From contig JNDT01002388.1 of the NCBI GenBank assembly GCA_000697055.1, positions 1 to 64,000 on the forward strand: 64,000 nucleotides of DNA, written 5' to 3'. The notes below the pieces were generated by a model. It ran no database searches. It was not told the DNA's origin and saw only the letters and a program-made list of their open reading frames with translations. This DNA is from Saksenaea vasiformis B4078. Lineage: Eukaryota; Mucoromycota; Mucoromycetes; Mucorales; Saksenaeaceae. Each line of letters begins with the position of its first letter. Position 1 is the stretch's first letter. The position numbers and the translations under genes were made by a program. Below are positions 45,748 to 58,078 of the stretch, in pieces.

Positions 45748-48700
45748 TTACGTGGAGTCGACTGTAATAGAACCTAAGCGTTGCAACTCTGCAGTCTTGT
45801 AGAACGAGAGATAGCGCTTCCAGTACTTCCGTAGACTGTCCTTGATGCCAAGCTCTCCGCAGACCCTGTTGTGAGCCACGTTGATCATTGGCCATCTTAT
45901 TTTGATGGCGCGCTTCAATGTTAACGTCTCCCAATGATTTCCATTGACGCGATGGAGCAGTACTGGAAAAGGTTGGTCCTTGTTGGTACGTGGACCATGT
46001 AGGGGCAGATACGTTTGTGGCAACTCTTTCGGGACTTGTATCGACTCGTGTTTGTCATTGATCACAGTTGCGCAACCTGCGTCAGAGTAGACTACAACCG
46101 GTCGTCGACAAGTGTCTGCTGCTAGCTGAAAGCACTCCGGACCTTGCCACCAGTCACTAACGTCTGCTGTTTTTTTTATCGCATGGTGCAGTGCGATCAT
46201 CGTCTTCTCCAGCGGACACTCTCTTCTCCAGATCTTTAACGTCATACCAGAGATGGTTGCGGTATATTTCTTTGTACGATTGTAGAGTCTCCAACATTTC
46301 TCTCTTCACCTCAGAGTAAACTTCTTCATCCCCTTTGATGTGCAAGGCCAGTGTGCGGAAACCGCAGTGTCCATCACCTCTAATCTTTACTGTTGTTTTC
46401 ACAGCTTCGATCGGGATAGCTGGATCAACAGCAAAGTGGAATGGCTCCAATTGTGGTTTGGCCCTGAAATATCTGTTTGAGTGCACGCTTTTACTTGCTA
46501 TTTTACCTTTTATTGGGTAGATATTCATCAAAATCTTCTCGCGGTCTTTTCGGCTCTTCTGGAAGGGTAGAGGTCGGTTGTTCTTTCGAATTCTAAGATT
46601 TCAACAGTTAATAATCATAAATGTATTCCAGTATTGCATACGGTAGCGTCTTCAGCGTCTTCTAGGTGTTGTTTGGAGAGTTGTTGGGGTTCTTTCCGCC
46701 ATTTTGCAACCTTTTGGAGGAGCCTTAATCGGCGTGATTTTAATTTTGTTGTAGGTCCAAAGGACAGGGGGATTCTTTTCAACTTTTTTGGGAATCCTGG
46801 CGTCTTGATGTCCTCATCCTTTGAGTTACGAATTTCGTCGTGTTTTGTGATGGGAGTCTCTGCCAGCGCCTTCAATTTTTCAAGTAGGGAATTCATCTGC
46901 TGTCTATCTTCACATGCCACAAACTTGGCGTCCAACATGTTCAGGTATTGCCTCCACGGCTGATCGTTTCGGCTCCCATCAACTGGGCCACTTTCCGGCA
47001 TGGAGGGCGATGGTCTTGCCGCATCCAAGTGCCATCTTCTAGGCAAGTTGTGCATCTCTATTGGACCTGTAGCCGGGATGCTGTGTTTGCAAGGTAAATG
47101 AAATACCAAGCGACATCTGCATCGACATTCGTCAGCTGCTACGCCAGTGACCACTTTGTCCATCTGCTCTTTGATCGTCAACAAGGCTCGTGAAGCAATT
47201 TTCCCGATAAGTGGGAGTAGCCTGCTGTGGTCTTTCTCTACGATGAAAGCATCGACAGTGACCATTTCCTTTGAACAAAGGAGATTCCATTCGTCATTCT
47301 AATACGTATACATAGGCTTATGAGATCTAAAATCCAACGCAACAGTGTACCTTCTCCATATAATGGCGGTGCATTTTTTCAAATGCTCTGTCAAGTCTGG
47401 TGGCTACTGTTATATCCTTCTTCAATGATGAGTGTGCGCTTTCAACTCGTTGGGTAGTTGTGCAGCCAAAATGACAGATTTTCTCCGTGATGAAGCCTGC
47501 CCATTTCTCTTTGCACTCAAGCCATCTATTTCGCAGAAGAAATGAACAAACTTTCTACTGCCTACATCTTACTTGTTCATGTACTTGATTACAGCGGCGA
47601 ACCATCCTTATTACAGCCAGAAGCAGCAGCTTCTCGAAAGTTATGCAAAGCTTCTGTAAACTTTTCCTCTGAACGATGATGGGCCATGGTTGACAATACA
47701 TTCATACATTTCTCGTAGTAATCAGCTACACCATGCTTAAAATAGCCCTTAATATTCGTTATAAAGTTTTGCATCATGTGCCACGTGCAAAGAAGCTTAG
47801 TGGCATCAGGAAACTCAGAGTTAATGGCATTGATTAGGGCAGAACATTGGTCAGTAACGAATACACCAGGTTTCGCGCTTCTGTACATAAGCGACTTCAG
47901 CTGCTGAAGCACCCAAATATAGGTGTCTTCGGGTTCGTCGCATACAAAAGCTCCTGCAATTGTAAACGTACGAAGATTTACACCTCCAAGGTTCCCAACA
48001 CCAACGAAATCAATGAATGGTAATTTCATGCTATTGTGTATTTTAAGCAGTGAATGAAATGATGATTAGGCTAAGGAGAAAAATAGTAATTAGAATGCTT
48101 AAAATACCTGTTGGTGTTATTGATTACATCAATAAGGACCACTTCAGGAAAAGCTTTCGCACGTGCAGCCATCGAAGGGTGAAAAAAGAACAAGCTACGC
48201 AGCTGGTTCCCATCGGTCAACTCGTAGCGGATCTCATACTTCTCTTCCACCATCTTCTTGATAGTCGCTGCTGCTGCCTCTGACATCTTCACGGATGCAG
48301 ATCTATCCTGCCAGTTACGCAAATCCCTCTGAACAACGGTGACAGCACGTGGATCATCTTCACCGTTGACGAGAGTACGAGCAACGACTTTTACAGATGC
48401 TCCAGCTTTGAACATCTCCTCGCTCAACCGCTTCTGTCTCGTAGAGAGTTGTCGATTCTCATGATAGGCACGAGGATCCACATTATCCAACGAATGATTG
48501 TGATAATCTTCTTCCTCATTTCCCGGCTTGCTCGCGTTAACTCTCCACTGTCCATTTTTCTGCATGGAAGCTCTGATGAGGTACGGGCAACCACAGCGCA
48601 TCGAAGTTGCCAATCTCTTGCGCTCATCCGGTTGCATACCTCGCGTGTTCCTGTACACACCTCCTTTCTTACACTTAATATGAAGCGATCCATCCTTAGA

Positions 48701-48925
48701 AAACTTTGTAACGATCGCAAAACCGTTACGTCTAGACATCTCCTTTGCTGCCTCCAACAACTGCTCCCGAGAATCGTACACATGACCGCTCAAAGTCTCA
48801 GGAACGGCATAATGAGCACTAATGGGAGAAACAACTATGTCGCGAACGATGTTTTCTGCAGGGATGGCGCGCATATTTGAATATAAAGAGCTACGGACAC
48901 GAATTCTTCTACCTTGGGCTGACAT
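45748..48925 (-). CDS. MULE transposase with SWIM zinc finger and C-terminal OTU protease domain
   Basis: Order of domains along the minus strand: N-terminal FAR1/FLYWCH-like DNA-binding region (SREQLLEAAKEMSRRNGFAI, ATSMRCGCPYLIRASM, EEDYHNHSLDNV); the DDE domain (FPEVVLIDVINNTN, then after an intron 48031-48107, KLPFIDFVGVGNLGG, GVFVTDQCSALINAINSEFP, LLCTWHMMQNFITNIKGYF); CHFGCTTTQRVESAHSSLKK; SWIM finger (ECRCRCRLVFHLPCKHSIP near 47110); and an OTU cysteine-protease domain with KIRGDGHCGFRTLALHIKG, GPECFQLAADTCRRPVVVYS and NGNHWETLTLK carrying the Cys and His of the active site. Such SWIM-then-OTU MULE proteins are known in eukaryotes. Most junctions are ordinary introns, but inside the OTU part (46160-46250) the frame changes without a plausible intron. 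An ATG at 48982 would add 19 residues; 48925 gives the more usual short N-terminus. Confidence 0.8.
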
Positions 48926-49009
48926 GAAGGTGATTTGAGATGCAAGTGAGAGAGAAGGGAACCTAACCCATTGTGAACACAAGAGCTATGCCTGTGTTAC
49001 CCGTGTCCG

Positions 49010-50460
49010 CAAGATCTAAATATGGTCTACCCAATCATTGCCGTAATAAGAATGGGGAAGATCATTTCGAATGCCGTCAATCTCTTTGCGTGGATACCGA
49101 GGAAAGGAATTTTCCCACGGTCTCACTGAATTTCGTCAGTGGAGATCCTTTCGTGATACCTGCCGGAATACAACTTTACATGGTTTTGCGTGTTGATTTG
49201 CGTCGATGGAATATAATTTTCGCGGTGACCAATCGAACAGGTTTGCGCTGGTTAGACCTTTTGCGTCATAGAAATTAACTTCAGTTAATGATGATCTAGC
49301 CTTTGACAATGATTACATGAAGCTGAAGCCGCTTCATTGGATATGAATGGAGTTACTTCGTTTGACATCAATATGTACGAGGAATGATGAACCAAATGGG
49401 TGGGCAGAATTGCCTCGTTCGTGTGCAGCTACTTTGCGTGACGGATGGTGGGAAAGAAATGGTAATGCAGATGTACAAACCTCGTTCACTTTCCAAACCG
49501 ACGAGAGTGTGAACAGGTAACTAAGCTAGGGCGAGAGGATCATACAGACGATAAACGCCGCGGTAAACAGGAAACTGTCTTATTTGGTGATTGAAGAACG
49601 ACGAACAACAAAAGAAGCAGCATTCATCACTGGGATAAATGTCCGAACCGCACAGCATTATATCAAAACGTACAATCGGGATGAAGAAAGACGTCTCCCT
49701 GGTATTCAGTGAAAGCCTTGTGCGACGTGTCCTTTTTTTGTTCGTGCTGGAGCTTGCCACCCAGAGGAAATACATTAGGCCTTCTGGTAAGCTGACTGAA
49801 GCTCACTCCTGCTTTCTGGTAGACCAGTTTGCATAAAACGTGACTTCTATCCTGATTGATATAAGGAGCAGGCTTTGTGAAGCTTTGCATAGATATCTGG
49901 TTAATTAATAAATGCGCTATAACTTTCAAAAAGTTGTAAAAGCTTCCTGCAGCAAGGAATTTGGTCGAGTCTTAGCATTACCGAAAAACGATACAAGAAC
50001 CGAGTTTCATTAAGCTATATCTATTTTCATATACAAAGAAGGACTGGTATTGACAAGGAAAGCATGCTACTTTCATGATCAGATTGCAAGGTGTGGATCG
50101 GCGTGGTACCGTATTCATTGCTGCTGTTTATTGTACGAGCAGGTCCAAAAATTGAAGTAGATCATTCTGAGCGTGAGATAAAGGGGAAGGCCAAGATTTG
50201 GAGTGTATTGCAATTTGGCTATCAAGGCCAATGACAGCTACAAAGGTCAGTAATCCTCTCCAAAGCTACATTGTGACCTCCAATCAATATTCTAATGTTG
50301 AAAAGTAAGCCTGTTAGCGGAGTCCATTCAAGTGGGAAGTCTCGACACATTGCAAAAGTTGTCAAAAGCGAAAAACAGTCTTCTCTTTTTTCCCTTCTTC
50401 TCACCTATCCTAACTTTACTCTATTCCCTTTGACGTCTTATATTCCCTCTTTCTTTTAAA
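49010..50460. other. Spacer between the MULE and the Fanzor gene
   Basis: No supported gene. A plus-strand frame at 48973-49278 overlaps the transposon end and has no motif. Bases 50380-50460 are pyrimidine-rich directly before the ATG at 50461, as in promoters or leaders of fungal genes. Confidence 0.35.
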
Positions 50461-53182
50461 ATGGAGCTTACCTTGACTGAAGTTATCTACATAGCACTCT
50501 GGTTAATCGTTCGCGTGGTTAACTTGTCGGTGCACTCCTTGATCACCTATAAAAAACATTTACGAATTTTGAAATTAAAAGCAGAAAAAGAAGAGCGAAC
50601 AAAAAGTACCTTTCACATTGATAGCGAGCTTAATCTTTCTGAACATCTCGATCTTAGTTGGCTGTAAGGACTGCAGCGGCCTTGGACATCCGAATAAGAG
50701 ATACAAGGTGTGCCCAAAAAATGCCAACCACGGAAGGATAACTGGTGATCATATTTAAAAGACTTCCTTTTGCTAAATAACAAACCTATAGTCAGTACGA
50801 AAAGGAAGTTGACCATCGAAGAACAAGCTGAATCATCCAAAGCAAAAAAACGGGGAAGGAACGCGAAAGCGTCTGCAAGCGCAAATGAAAACTTGCCTCC
50901 ACCGTCTTGCCCTGCCTGCGGCTCAAACGAGCATCGAAGTTCAAGGTCCTCGCAGTGCCCGAAGCATAAATTGACGATGAAACAGACTGTTTATGACAAG
51001 TTGGGAAAAGACAACGAAAAGTTTACCAGGAAATTACCGTTTGACAAGATCGTTCGTCTTGCATACCAACACGTACTCCACGAAAAGGTTACAAGATTAT
51101 GTAATCTGTCCAGAAATGTGATAACATGGGCACAGTTGTTCGTCAACTGGTATATCATCAAGAATGCTCGGGAAGAGATCGCTCCGTACCTCTTTACGCA
51201 AAATTTTTGGTATTCCATATGCCAACTAGTCCTTGGGAAGGAGATTACCAGCACTAATCACAAGCTGCCGAGCGATATTGTACAAAATTGGAGAACATTT
51301 TGTACCAACCACCCAAACAGCCTATACCTGTTAGCGCGGCAGGAACGCTGCAGCGACATACTTTCTGCCGCATGTGTGACGCTTGCCACAGCGTACTCGA
51401 ACCATGTCGTCGAGACATTTGAGAATCGAATATTCTTTTATGCCGTCTATCAATTGAGATTCCTTTTACCTGTACGTGCTCCACTTGTGCTATCTTTTTA
51501 CTCACATCATAATAGAACCGAAGCCATAAGCTAGCAAAAGAAATTTCCAATGACTATATCTTTGAACGGATTGCCTCGTTGGCCTCATTCTATTTCCGAG
51601 AATATTCCTGTCGATATCAAAACGGCGGTCGAAGCTGTATGCCAGGAGTTGGAAGAGATAGTCCCAAAACCAGCGACTAAAGAAGCGATATCTGCTTCTC
51701 CCGGGAAGTACATTCCAGCTTTACGGCAAATTCTGGAACTGTATGACAACATGCATCAGCAAGCGACCAAGTCTACGCAGTCGAAGGATTTACCACGTCT
51801 TTTTGGCCTGACACCAAGCGAATCGTTCCAGTGGCGGTTTATTACCATCGATGCCAAAACTCTCGGCAGCCTTGTATCTCGCAAGGCTGGGACCACTCAC
51901 GAGGATCATTTGAAACTGTTCTACGACGTTCTGGATTTCTCCAGATTAGGGTTTCAAAGGTAACGCTCATGTAAGGAAATGTCGCTGATTTTTTTTTCAC
52001 GTAGCATCGAATCCCTCCAAAATTCCGAAAAGTACATGTTCACCAATCAAATATTGACGCAGCGTACAAAGCTTTCTGTCGATGATTTCACACAAACAGA
52101 GGTCCAAAAACATTTCCGTCCGTGTGCTATAGATCCAGGGGTTAGCCAGGTCTTTACCGCATCATACGGCGAGGGAACCAACTCTCATGAAATTCGCCGT
52201 TGCTCGACAGCGGAGTATTATGCCTATACTGGAGCATTTCGACGTCAACGAGCGATGGATGCTGCAAAGAAGACTGGTCGCATCAAAGATATTGAAACGG
52301 AGATGCCTACAGGGAGGACGCAGCTTGAAGAGCGCTACAATGACCATATCCGTTATGTATACCAGCACTTGGAGCAGCTCTTTGGTTTTTACGGTCCATC
52401 GACGGCAGAAAGCCGATTCAGAGACTATCAGGGCAGACAGAGGGCCATGGAAGAAATGGTGAACATACTCGTCGATGGAGGGAAAAAGTATAATCGGCGA
52501 AAAAGAAAGAAGACAAAAGCGAATCGTAAGGAACGCAAGCGAAGGCGCAAGAAAAAGATGAAGAAGCTAGTCTTGGAGGTCGAAAAGTATGATGGAAGTT
52601 GTAAATGTATGAAAACTAATGAAATTCATAGGGGAAGAGTTCCAGCGCAGGTCATGTCAACAAAAAGATCTACCCTACGCCCAGGCAGTCGCCCAAAAAA
52701 AATGGAAGCAAACAGCGTTCCAGGAGACAACAAAAATGCCCCTCATCGTTTTCGGGGATGCGATGTTTGGCAATAAGATGACATACAAAGGAAAGCGCAA
52801 GAACGTAGTGAACAAGTGTTGGAAAGGGCTGAAGCGACGCGAACATAGAGGAGAACTACTAGCGGTGACAGTAGACGAATATCTGAGCTCTCAGGTAAGC
52901 TTAAGCAATTATTCCACTGTTGAGTATTCAAATGTTCTCTAGATTTGTAACAACTGCCACGGCAGATGCCTCGAAAAAATCACGACCAAGGATTTAATCT
53001 CACACCATGGTGTACTAGCTTGTAAACGCTGTAGAACACTTTGGCAACGGGATGTAAATGCTAGCAAGAACTTGTTTTGGATTGCCAACGACATCTGGAA
53101 GGGCTATGGTCGACCTACCGAGTTCTTGCGCACACAGACAACTATCGCCGGTACGAATCCGGTTTCCCTTTTAGGGATTTAG
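50461..53182 (+). CDS. Fanzor: eukaryotic TnpB-like RNA-guided endonuclease
   Basis: Fanzors are the eukaryotic relatives of TnpB/Cas12: a RuvC nuclease guided by an RNA made from the element's 3' region. Six exons (50461-50663, 50796-51471, 51535-51959, 52005-52600, 52632-52894, 52943-53182) join in one frame to 800 residues. An N-terminal zinc-finger-like block (CPACGSNEHRSSRSSQCPKH) precedes a helical part (DKIVRLAYQHVLHEKVTRL, ARQERCSDILSAACVTLA). RuvC-I is AIDPGVSQVFTASYGEG. A long insertion with a very basic segment (RRKRKKTKANRKERKRRRKK) follows, then MPLIVFGDAMFGN, RuvC-II (AVTVDEYLSSQ), a zinc ribbon (CNNCHGRC..CKRC) and RuvC-III (LWQRDVNASKNLF). All three acidic motifs are present. 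The first exon (hydrophobic, 67 residues) is joined by inference; translation could start later. The fourth intron is only 31 nt, with an actaat branch-like site. Confidence 0.85.
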
Positions 53183-53323
53183 ATTATTACGGTTAGTGAA
53201 ACGTCTTGTAATCCTTAACTTAGATCAGTTTTACTTATGCTTCCCTTTAGGTGTATTCATCGGTAAGTCCTCTTCCAGGTTGTTGAACAGTGTACTCATC
53301 AGAGAAACGTTTGCGACGCTGAA

Positions 53324-53448
53324 ATGCTCTTGTATCGCCAAAACCAAGTGGATAGGTAAGTACGCAGAGATCAACGGTAACGCTTTAATTTGATTAAATT
53401 TGGTTCATCATAGCATAAACTTGGTTTTAGGCGACCGCAAAAGAGCAT
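53324..53448. repeat. Inverted repeat 140 nt downstream of the Fanzor stop
   Basis: Arm 53324-53349 (atgctcttgtatcgccaaaa then ccaagt) pairs with 53419-53448 (acttggttttaggcgaccgc then aaaagagcat) apart from a bulge; the loop is about 69 nt. Both arm ends (ATGCTCTT, AAAACCAAGT) match exactly. It lies in the Fanzor 3' region, where guide RNAs of this family are encoded, and 170 nt before the RRP12 ATG. It could equally be a small MITE or a transposon end. Confidence 0.7.
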
Positions 53449-53618
53449 GATCAGCAACGCAAATGTTTCAAAACACAGTTTTGGAAGAGAAGAGTGGGCA
53501 GCGACGAAATCAACTCCGATGTCATTTTTGGAGTCACAAACAGTCCGCCTTCCCAGAAAAATTATTTTTTTTTCTCGGTATTGTTCAAGCAGCTTGCACT
53601 TTGGGAACCTACAAATCG

Positions 53619-56600
53619 ATGGAGGCGGCATTCGATAAAATCAGGAAACAGGCCAACTCCAAATTGGAGAACCAGAAACTGGTAAAATACCATGTCATGG
53701 CCTGTAATCGTCACTGATCACCGAATTTCTTTCAGTACGCTCAGACCTTGCTTGCCGTAGAAGAGGTACCCCTGAGAGACGCTACACCATTAGTATAGTA
53801 ACCTAACCATTTATTCTTCGTTAGACTATTCGAGAACAGAATGGCTCTCTTACAGCGACAGCATATTTTGCGGCTATGGTATGAGTACTTTAATCTTTTA
53901 ATGGATAGAAAGACCTCATACGTTCATATAGATGTCTACGTTACAATCTGTTCAAGGTTCCAACGAAGTGACTGGAGCTATTCTTTATCTGCTTGATGAA
54001 GTTTTCCCAAGGTAAAAATCGACTATCCTTATTGAGTTTATTAATCATCCATTGTTTAGCCTCCCACAATCAGTTCTTCGATCTAAATTCGGTGTTGTTA
54101 TGCCAATTCTTGAGAACACTTATGAACAACATCAAAACGAACAACCTGTTGTACGCTCAATCATTGGATGTCTGCAGGAACTATTAGCAGCCCAAGACAG
54201 TGCAACGTGGAGTATGCCAACTGTTAAAAAGGCATATCAGCTATTACTTATTTTGAGCGCTAATGCACAACCAAAGGTATTATAAATAGATGTAAGCGTA
54301 GACTAGCTAAAGCGAAAGAATATAGGCCCGCAAGAGAGCACAAGATGCAGTTCGCACCATTCTTTCGCGGCCACCGCCACCAGCTTTTGTTCATCCCGCT
54401 GCTGGCCTTACAGCAGAATTCACGTTACGCGTTTTGTACGAAACGACAAAGGCAGATCAACATGCAGCCCAACAAACTCTTGCACTACTTCAGTCGATTG
54501 TACCTTACTGGCCACCAAATGTATGTGATTCTCCAACACTTGAATTGGTCATTGACTCTTTATTTATCAATGCAGCAATTCGTGAATCTCTGTCAAGCAT
54601 TACTCCAACTACCAAAATTCAATAACATTTTCCTCACCAAGGCCGCTTTTGATGTATTCCAAACGCTGTTTGATGCTCAAGAAACGGACATTGACGAGGA
54701 AAAATTCGTTAGTCTCCTTTTGGTAAGTTGCGCATGTCACACAAACTGCATTGAAGATCCTGATCGGCTCTGTTTAGGCAATTTGCGAGCTTAAACCAGC
54801 TGCCATCGATGAGAGACTGTTGCCTACATGGTTGCTGATCGTCGGGAAAGCATACCCTGCCTACGCCAAGTAAGTATATCTCAAACCTTTTAGTCTGCTA
54901 TATTCACATCTGGACAGGTTAAATCCAGCTCATTGTGCTACTGAAGTGGTTGATGTCTTCCGCCTTATCTTCAACGACTTCCATCAAGAATCTCGATGTC
55001 ATCGTCAAATAGCAAACTGTCTGAGCACACTTGTAGACTATTGCATTACAATTGATATGGTGAACGAAGCAAGTGCGGGAAAAGCCAATGGTCTACTGCA
55101 AATCATTGAGTGTGCCGAAAGTGGACTGGGTGTTCATTACCAACCCGCATGGGTCCATGTCATGACAGTACACCAAGCCCTATTCCGAAAGTTACATCGT
55201 GCTGCCTCACCTTTAATGAATGGTTGTCTTGCGGCGTTGGGTGAACTTCGTCTTTCTTCTTCGGAAGCATACAAGGAACAATTGGACAAGACTCTGGGAG
55301 CTGCAATTGCAACCATGGGACCCGCGAACTTCTTGAATATTTTACCACTGAATTTGGAGACCCCCGCTTCTTCCTCCGATGTAGGCCGTGCCTTTCTCCT
55401 TCCGCTGCTTAAGACATATACCACCAACACATCATTGGCTTACTTTACAAACGTGATTATGCCTCTGGGAGATCGTCTCGCTCAAAAAGGACAGGACGCA
55501 GCGAATAAAGGTCTTGATTTGCAAGCCAAAGTGTATGAGACGCTGGTCAATCAGATTTGGAGTCTGGTACCTGGATTCTGCGATCTACCATATGATTTGA
55601 GAACTGCATTCACCGATGAAATTGCCGAACGATTCAGCTCTTTGCTTTATACACAGCCCGATTTACGTCCCACAATTGGTCAAGCCCTTCAACAACTCGT
55701 CGAAAAGAATCAGTCATTGGCCAAATCTGCAGCAGACGATGAGCATCTTCTAAAGGCGTACGCAATAACCAAAGCCGATGCTGCTCTCAATGTGGAATAC
55801 ATGAGTAAATTCGCTGTCAATTATTTGGCAGTGTTCTTCAACGTTTTCAGCCAAATTGCGCCTTCATTCCGCGGTTTCATGAGTGATGTTATCAAGTGTT
55901 ATCTTGGCATCACAACCGCACAGGTACAGTGAAAATCTGGGAAAGTGTAACGAGAGTGATTGATGCGCATAAATCGTTTAGGACGTAAATGCTACATTTA
56001 AAAAGGTTCTTGGATTATTGTCGCAAGCTTTGGAATCGTCAGGACCAGCTGCTCCTGTTAACGACCCATCAGCACCCGCACCAATGTCGCACACTATGTT
56101 GGATCTCTCTATCATTATGGTTCCTTTCTTGGATTTGGAGTCTGCGGAGTTATTATACAACGGAACAATCACCTCCTTAATTGGAAAAGAAGACGAGCCG
56201 ACGTTGCAGAAGAAGGGATACAAAATCTTAAATCATTTGATGGATTGTCCCAATGGTCGCCAGGTGGTACTGAAACATATCGATGATCTTCAGAACAGGC
56301 TTTTGGATGCCACTGCGTCCTGTACCGTGTCTGCTAAGAAGGACCGTGTCAAGACTCTGATGCATGTAGTACGCTTGCTCCCTTCCTCTGATCTCCACTT
56401 TGTTCCCGCCATCCTATCGGAGGCTGTCATTAGTGCTAAGGACAATAGCGAAAAGACTCGTGGCTTCGCTTTTACTCTCTTGGTCGAAATGGGTAACAGA
56501 ATGAAGGAAGGTGGTGTCGTGAAGAACAGCAAATTACAGGGAATGGATGAAAGCGTACCTGATGGTAAGACAGAGTGTCTACTGGTGTTACTTTTATTAA

Positions 56601-58078
56601 GCACGTATTACAGTTGCTGCAAGCATTAGCGAATATTTCACAATGGTTTCAGCTGGTTTGGCTGGTACGACTGCACATATGATTAGCGCAACCATCACAG
56701 CGTTATCACGTATCTTCTTCGAATTCAAGGGTAAGTTCTTGGGATAAAGTATATCTTCGGATCCTATACTAACGATGTTCCCAAGACGATTTGTCGGCAG
56801 AACTTGCGGGAGAGCTTCTTCAAGCAATCGTTGTCTTGGTTGGATCTAATAATCGAGAAATTGTCCGATCTGCACTTGGCTATGCCAAAGTCTGCGTCGT
56901 TGTGCTTGATGATATGACCCTCCAAGTCGAGCTACCTTCTCTTGTGGCCAATATGTTAAAGTGCAACCATCAACATCGAAGTCATTTTAAGGTCAAGGTT
57001 CGACATATTTTTGAGCGTTTGATTCGAAGATTTGGGTAAGAAGTTACAATTTACATTGTCGGAAACTTATAACTGGTTTCTAGATACGAATCAATTGCGC
57101 AGTTGATACCTGAAGATGATAAGAAGTTGATTTCCAATATTCAGAAGCGCCGTTTGCGTGCAAAGAGGAAGAAAGACACCGCAGCACAAGAAAGCGATGA
57201 AGAAGAAGACATGGAAAATAGCGGTCGACAGGCTGTTAATAAGATGGCAGGATTTAATGATGCATATGAAGAGGTGTTGTATGGCAGCGAAAGCGAATTG
57301 GAGGGATCCGATGATGATGAAGCACTGCAAGCTGTCAAGGCTGCATTGGCCAAAAACGATAAGAAGAAGAAGGTACTTTATATATACATGGTTACGAATT
57401 ATTCGACTGAATTATTTGTTTCAGAAGAAGCAAGCTGGAGGTGAAACATATCTTCGAGAAGATGAAGAAAGTGGTCCACTGGATTTCTTGGACCGTTCCG
57501 CATTGGGCCGTATTTCATGTAAGCTTCAGAATAATGTGAAAGCAACGCAAAGGTTTAACAATCAAGATAGCATCCAAACCAACGCAGCGTAAGGCAAAGA
57601 GCATCGCCAGCACAGCATCGTTCATGGAGGATGATGATGGTCGCATGGTGATCAATGAATCCGGAAGCGAAAAGGAAGAAGAAAGCGAAGCTGAGGAGGA
57701 CTACTACCTACAGGCACAGCGTAGTGCGGATGGTTTTGTGCGCGATAAACGCAACCGAATCAAATTCAAGAAGGGCAAGCAGGGCGAGGAAGACGCAATG
57801 GACGTCGATGATGGCGGAGCCGTGGACGCTAAGAGAAAGAAGGCGACTCAACCAAGATTTGAAAAAATTGGCAAGGAGTTCCGTGCAAAGGTAAGACAAA
57901 CGACGATAGGCAACTGATTGGCGTGTTAACTTTTTTTCAATTATTATAGAGAGCAAGTGGTGATGTGAAGGTCAAGGGTCAAGCCGATCCGTATGCCTAT
58001 GTACCATTGGGCAAGGTTATCAAGAAGAAGGGCAAGAAAGGACCACGTATGACCTTTACCGGCAGAGTCAGAAAATGA
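53619..58078 (+). CDS. RRP12: RRP12-like ribosome biogenesis/export protein (NUC173 domain)
   Basis: RRP12 is a nucleolar HEAT-repeat protein needed for rRNA processing and export of both ribosomal subunits. The start (MEAAFDKIRKQANSKLENQK at 53619) matches the family N-terminus. Short exons follow: YAQTLLAVEE, TIREQNGSLTATAYFAAM, STLQSVQGSNEVTGAILYLL, SLPQSVLRSKFGVVMPILEN, then ARKRAQDAVRTILSRPPPPA. A long uninterrupted exon (54946-55932) contains helical HEAT-like repeats and the NUC173-type region (LLPLLKTYTTNTSLAYFTN). Later exons give PNGRQVVLKHIDDLQNRLLD, HVVRLLPSSDLHFVPAILSE, HFKVKVRHIFERLIRRFG and FNDAYEEVLYGSESELEG. The C-terminus is acidic, then basic, ending VIKKKGKKGPRMTFTGRVRK with a stop at 58076-58078. 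Introns are numerous and mostly about 45-70 nt. The gene looks complete, well over a thousand residues. Confidence 0.93.

Larger units (their letters stand above)
44067..49009. mobile_element. Mutator-like element (MULE), about 4.9 kb, with two convergent genes
   Basis: The left end carries CGGACACGGGTATACTA at 44067. The right end, read inward from 49009, carries CGGACACGGGTAACACAG, a matching inverted terminal segment. A second related copy (GGGACACGGGTTACACTA) lies at about 44101. Between the ends are a 31-bp repeat array, a plus-strand C2H2-finger gene and a minus-strand MULE transposase gene with a C-terminal OTU domain. The outer limits are approximate: no 8-11 bp target duplication could be matched, and the terminal repeats may be longer and diverged. 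Confidence 0.6.
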
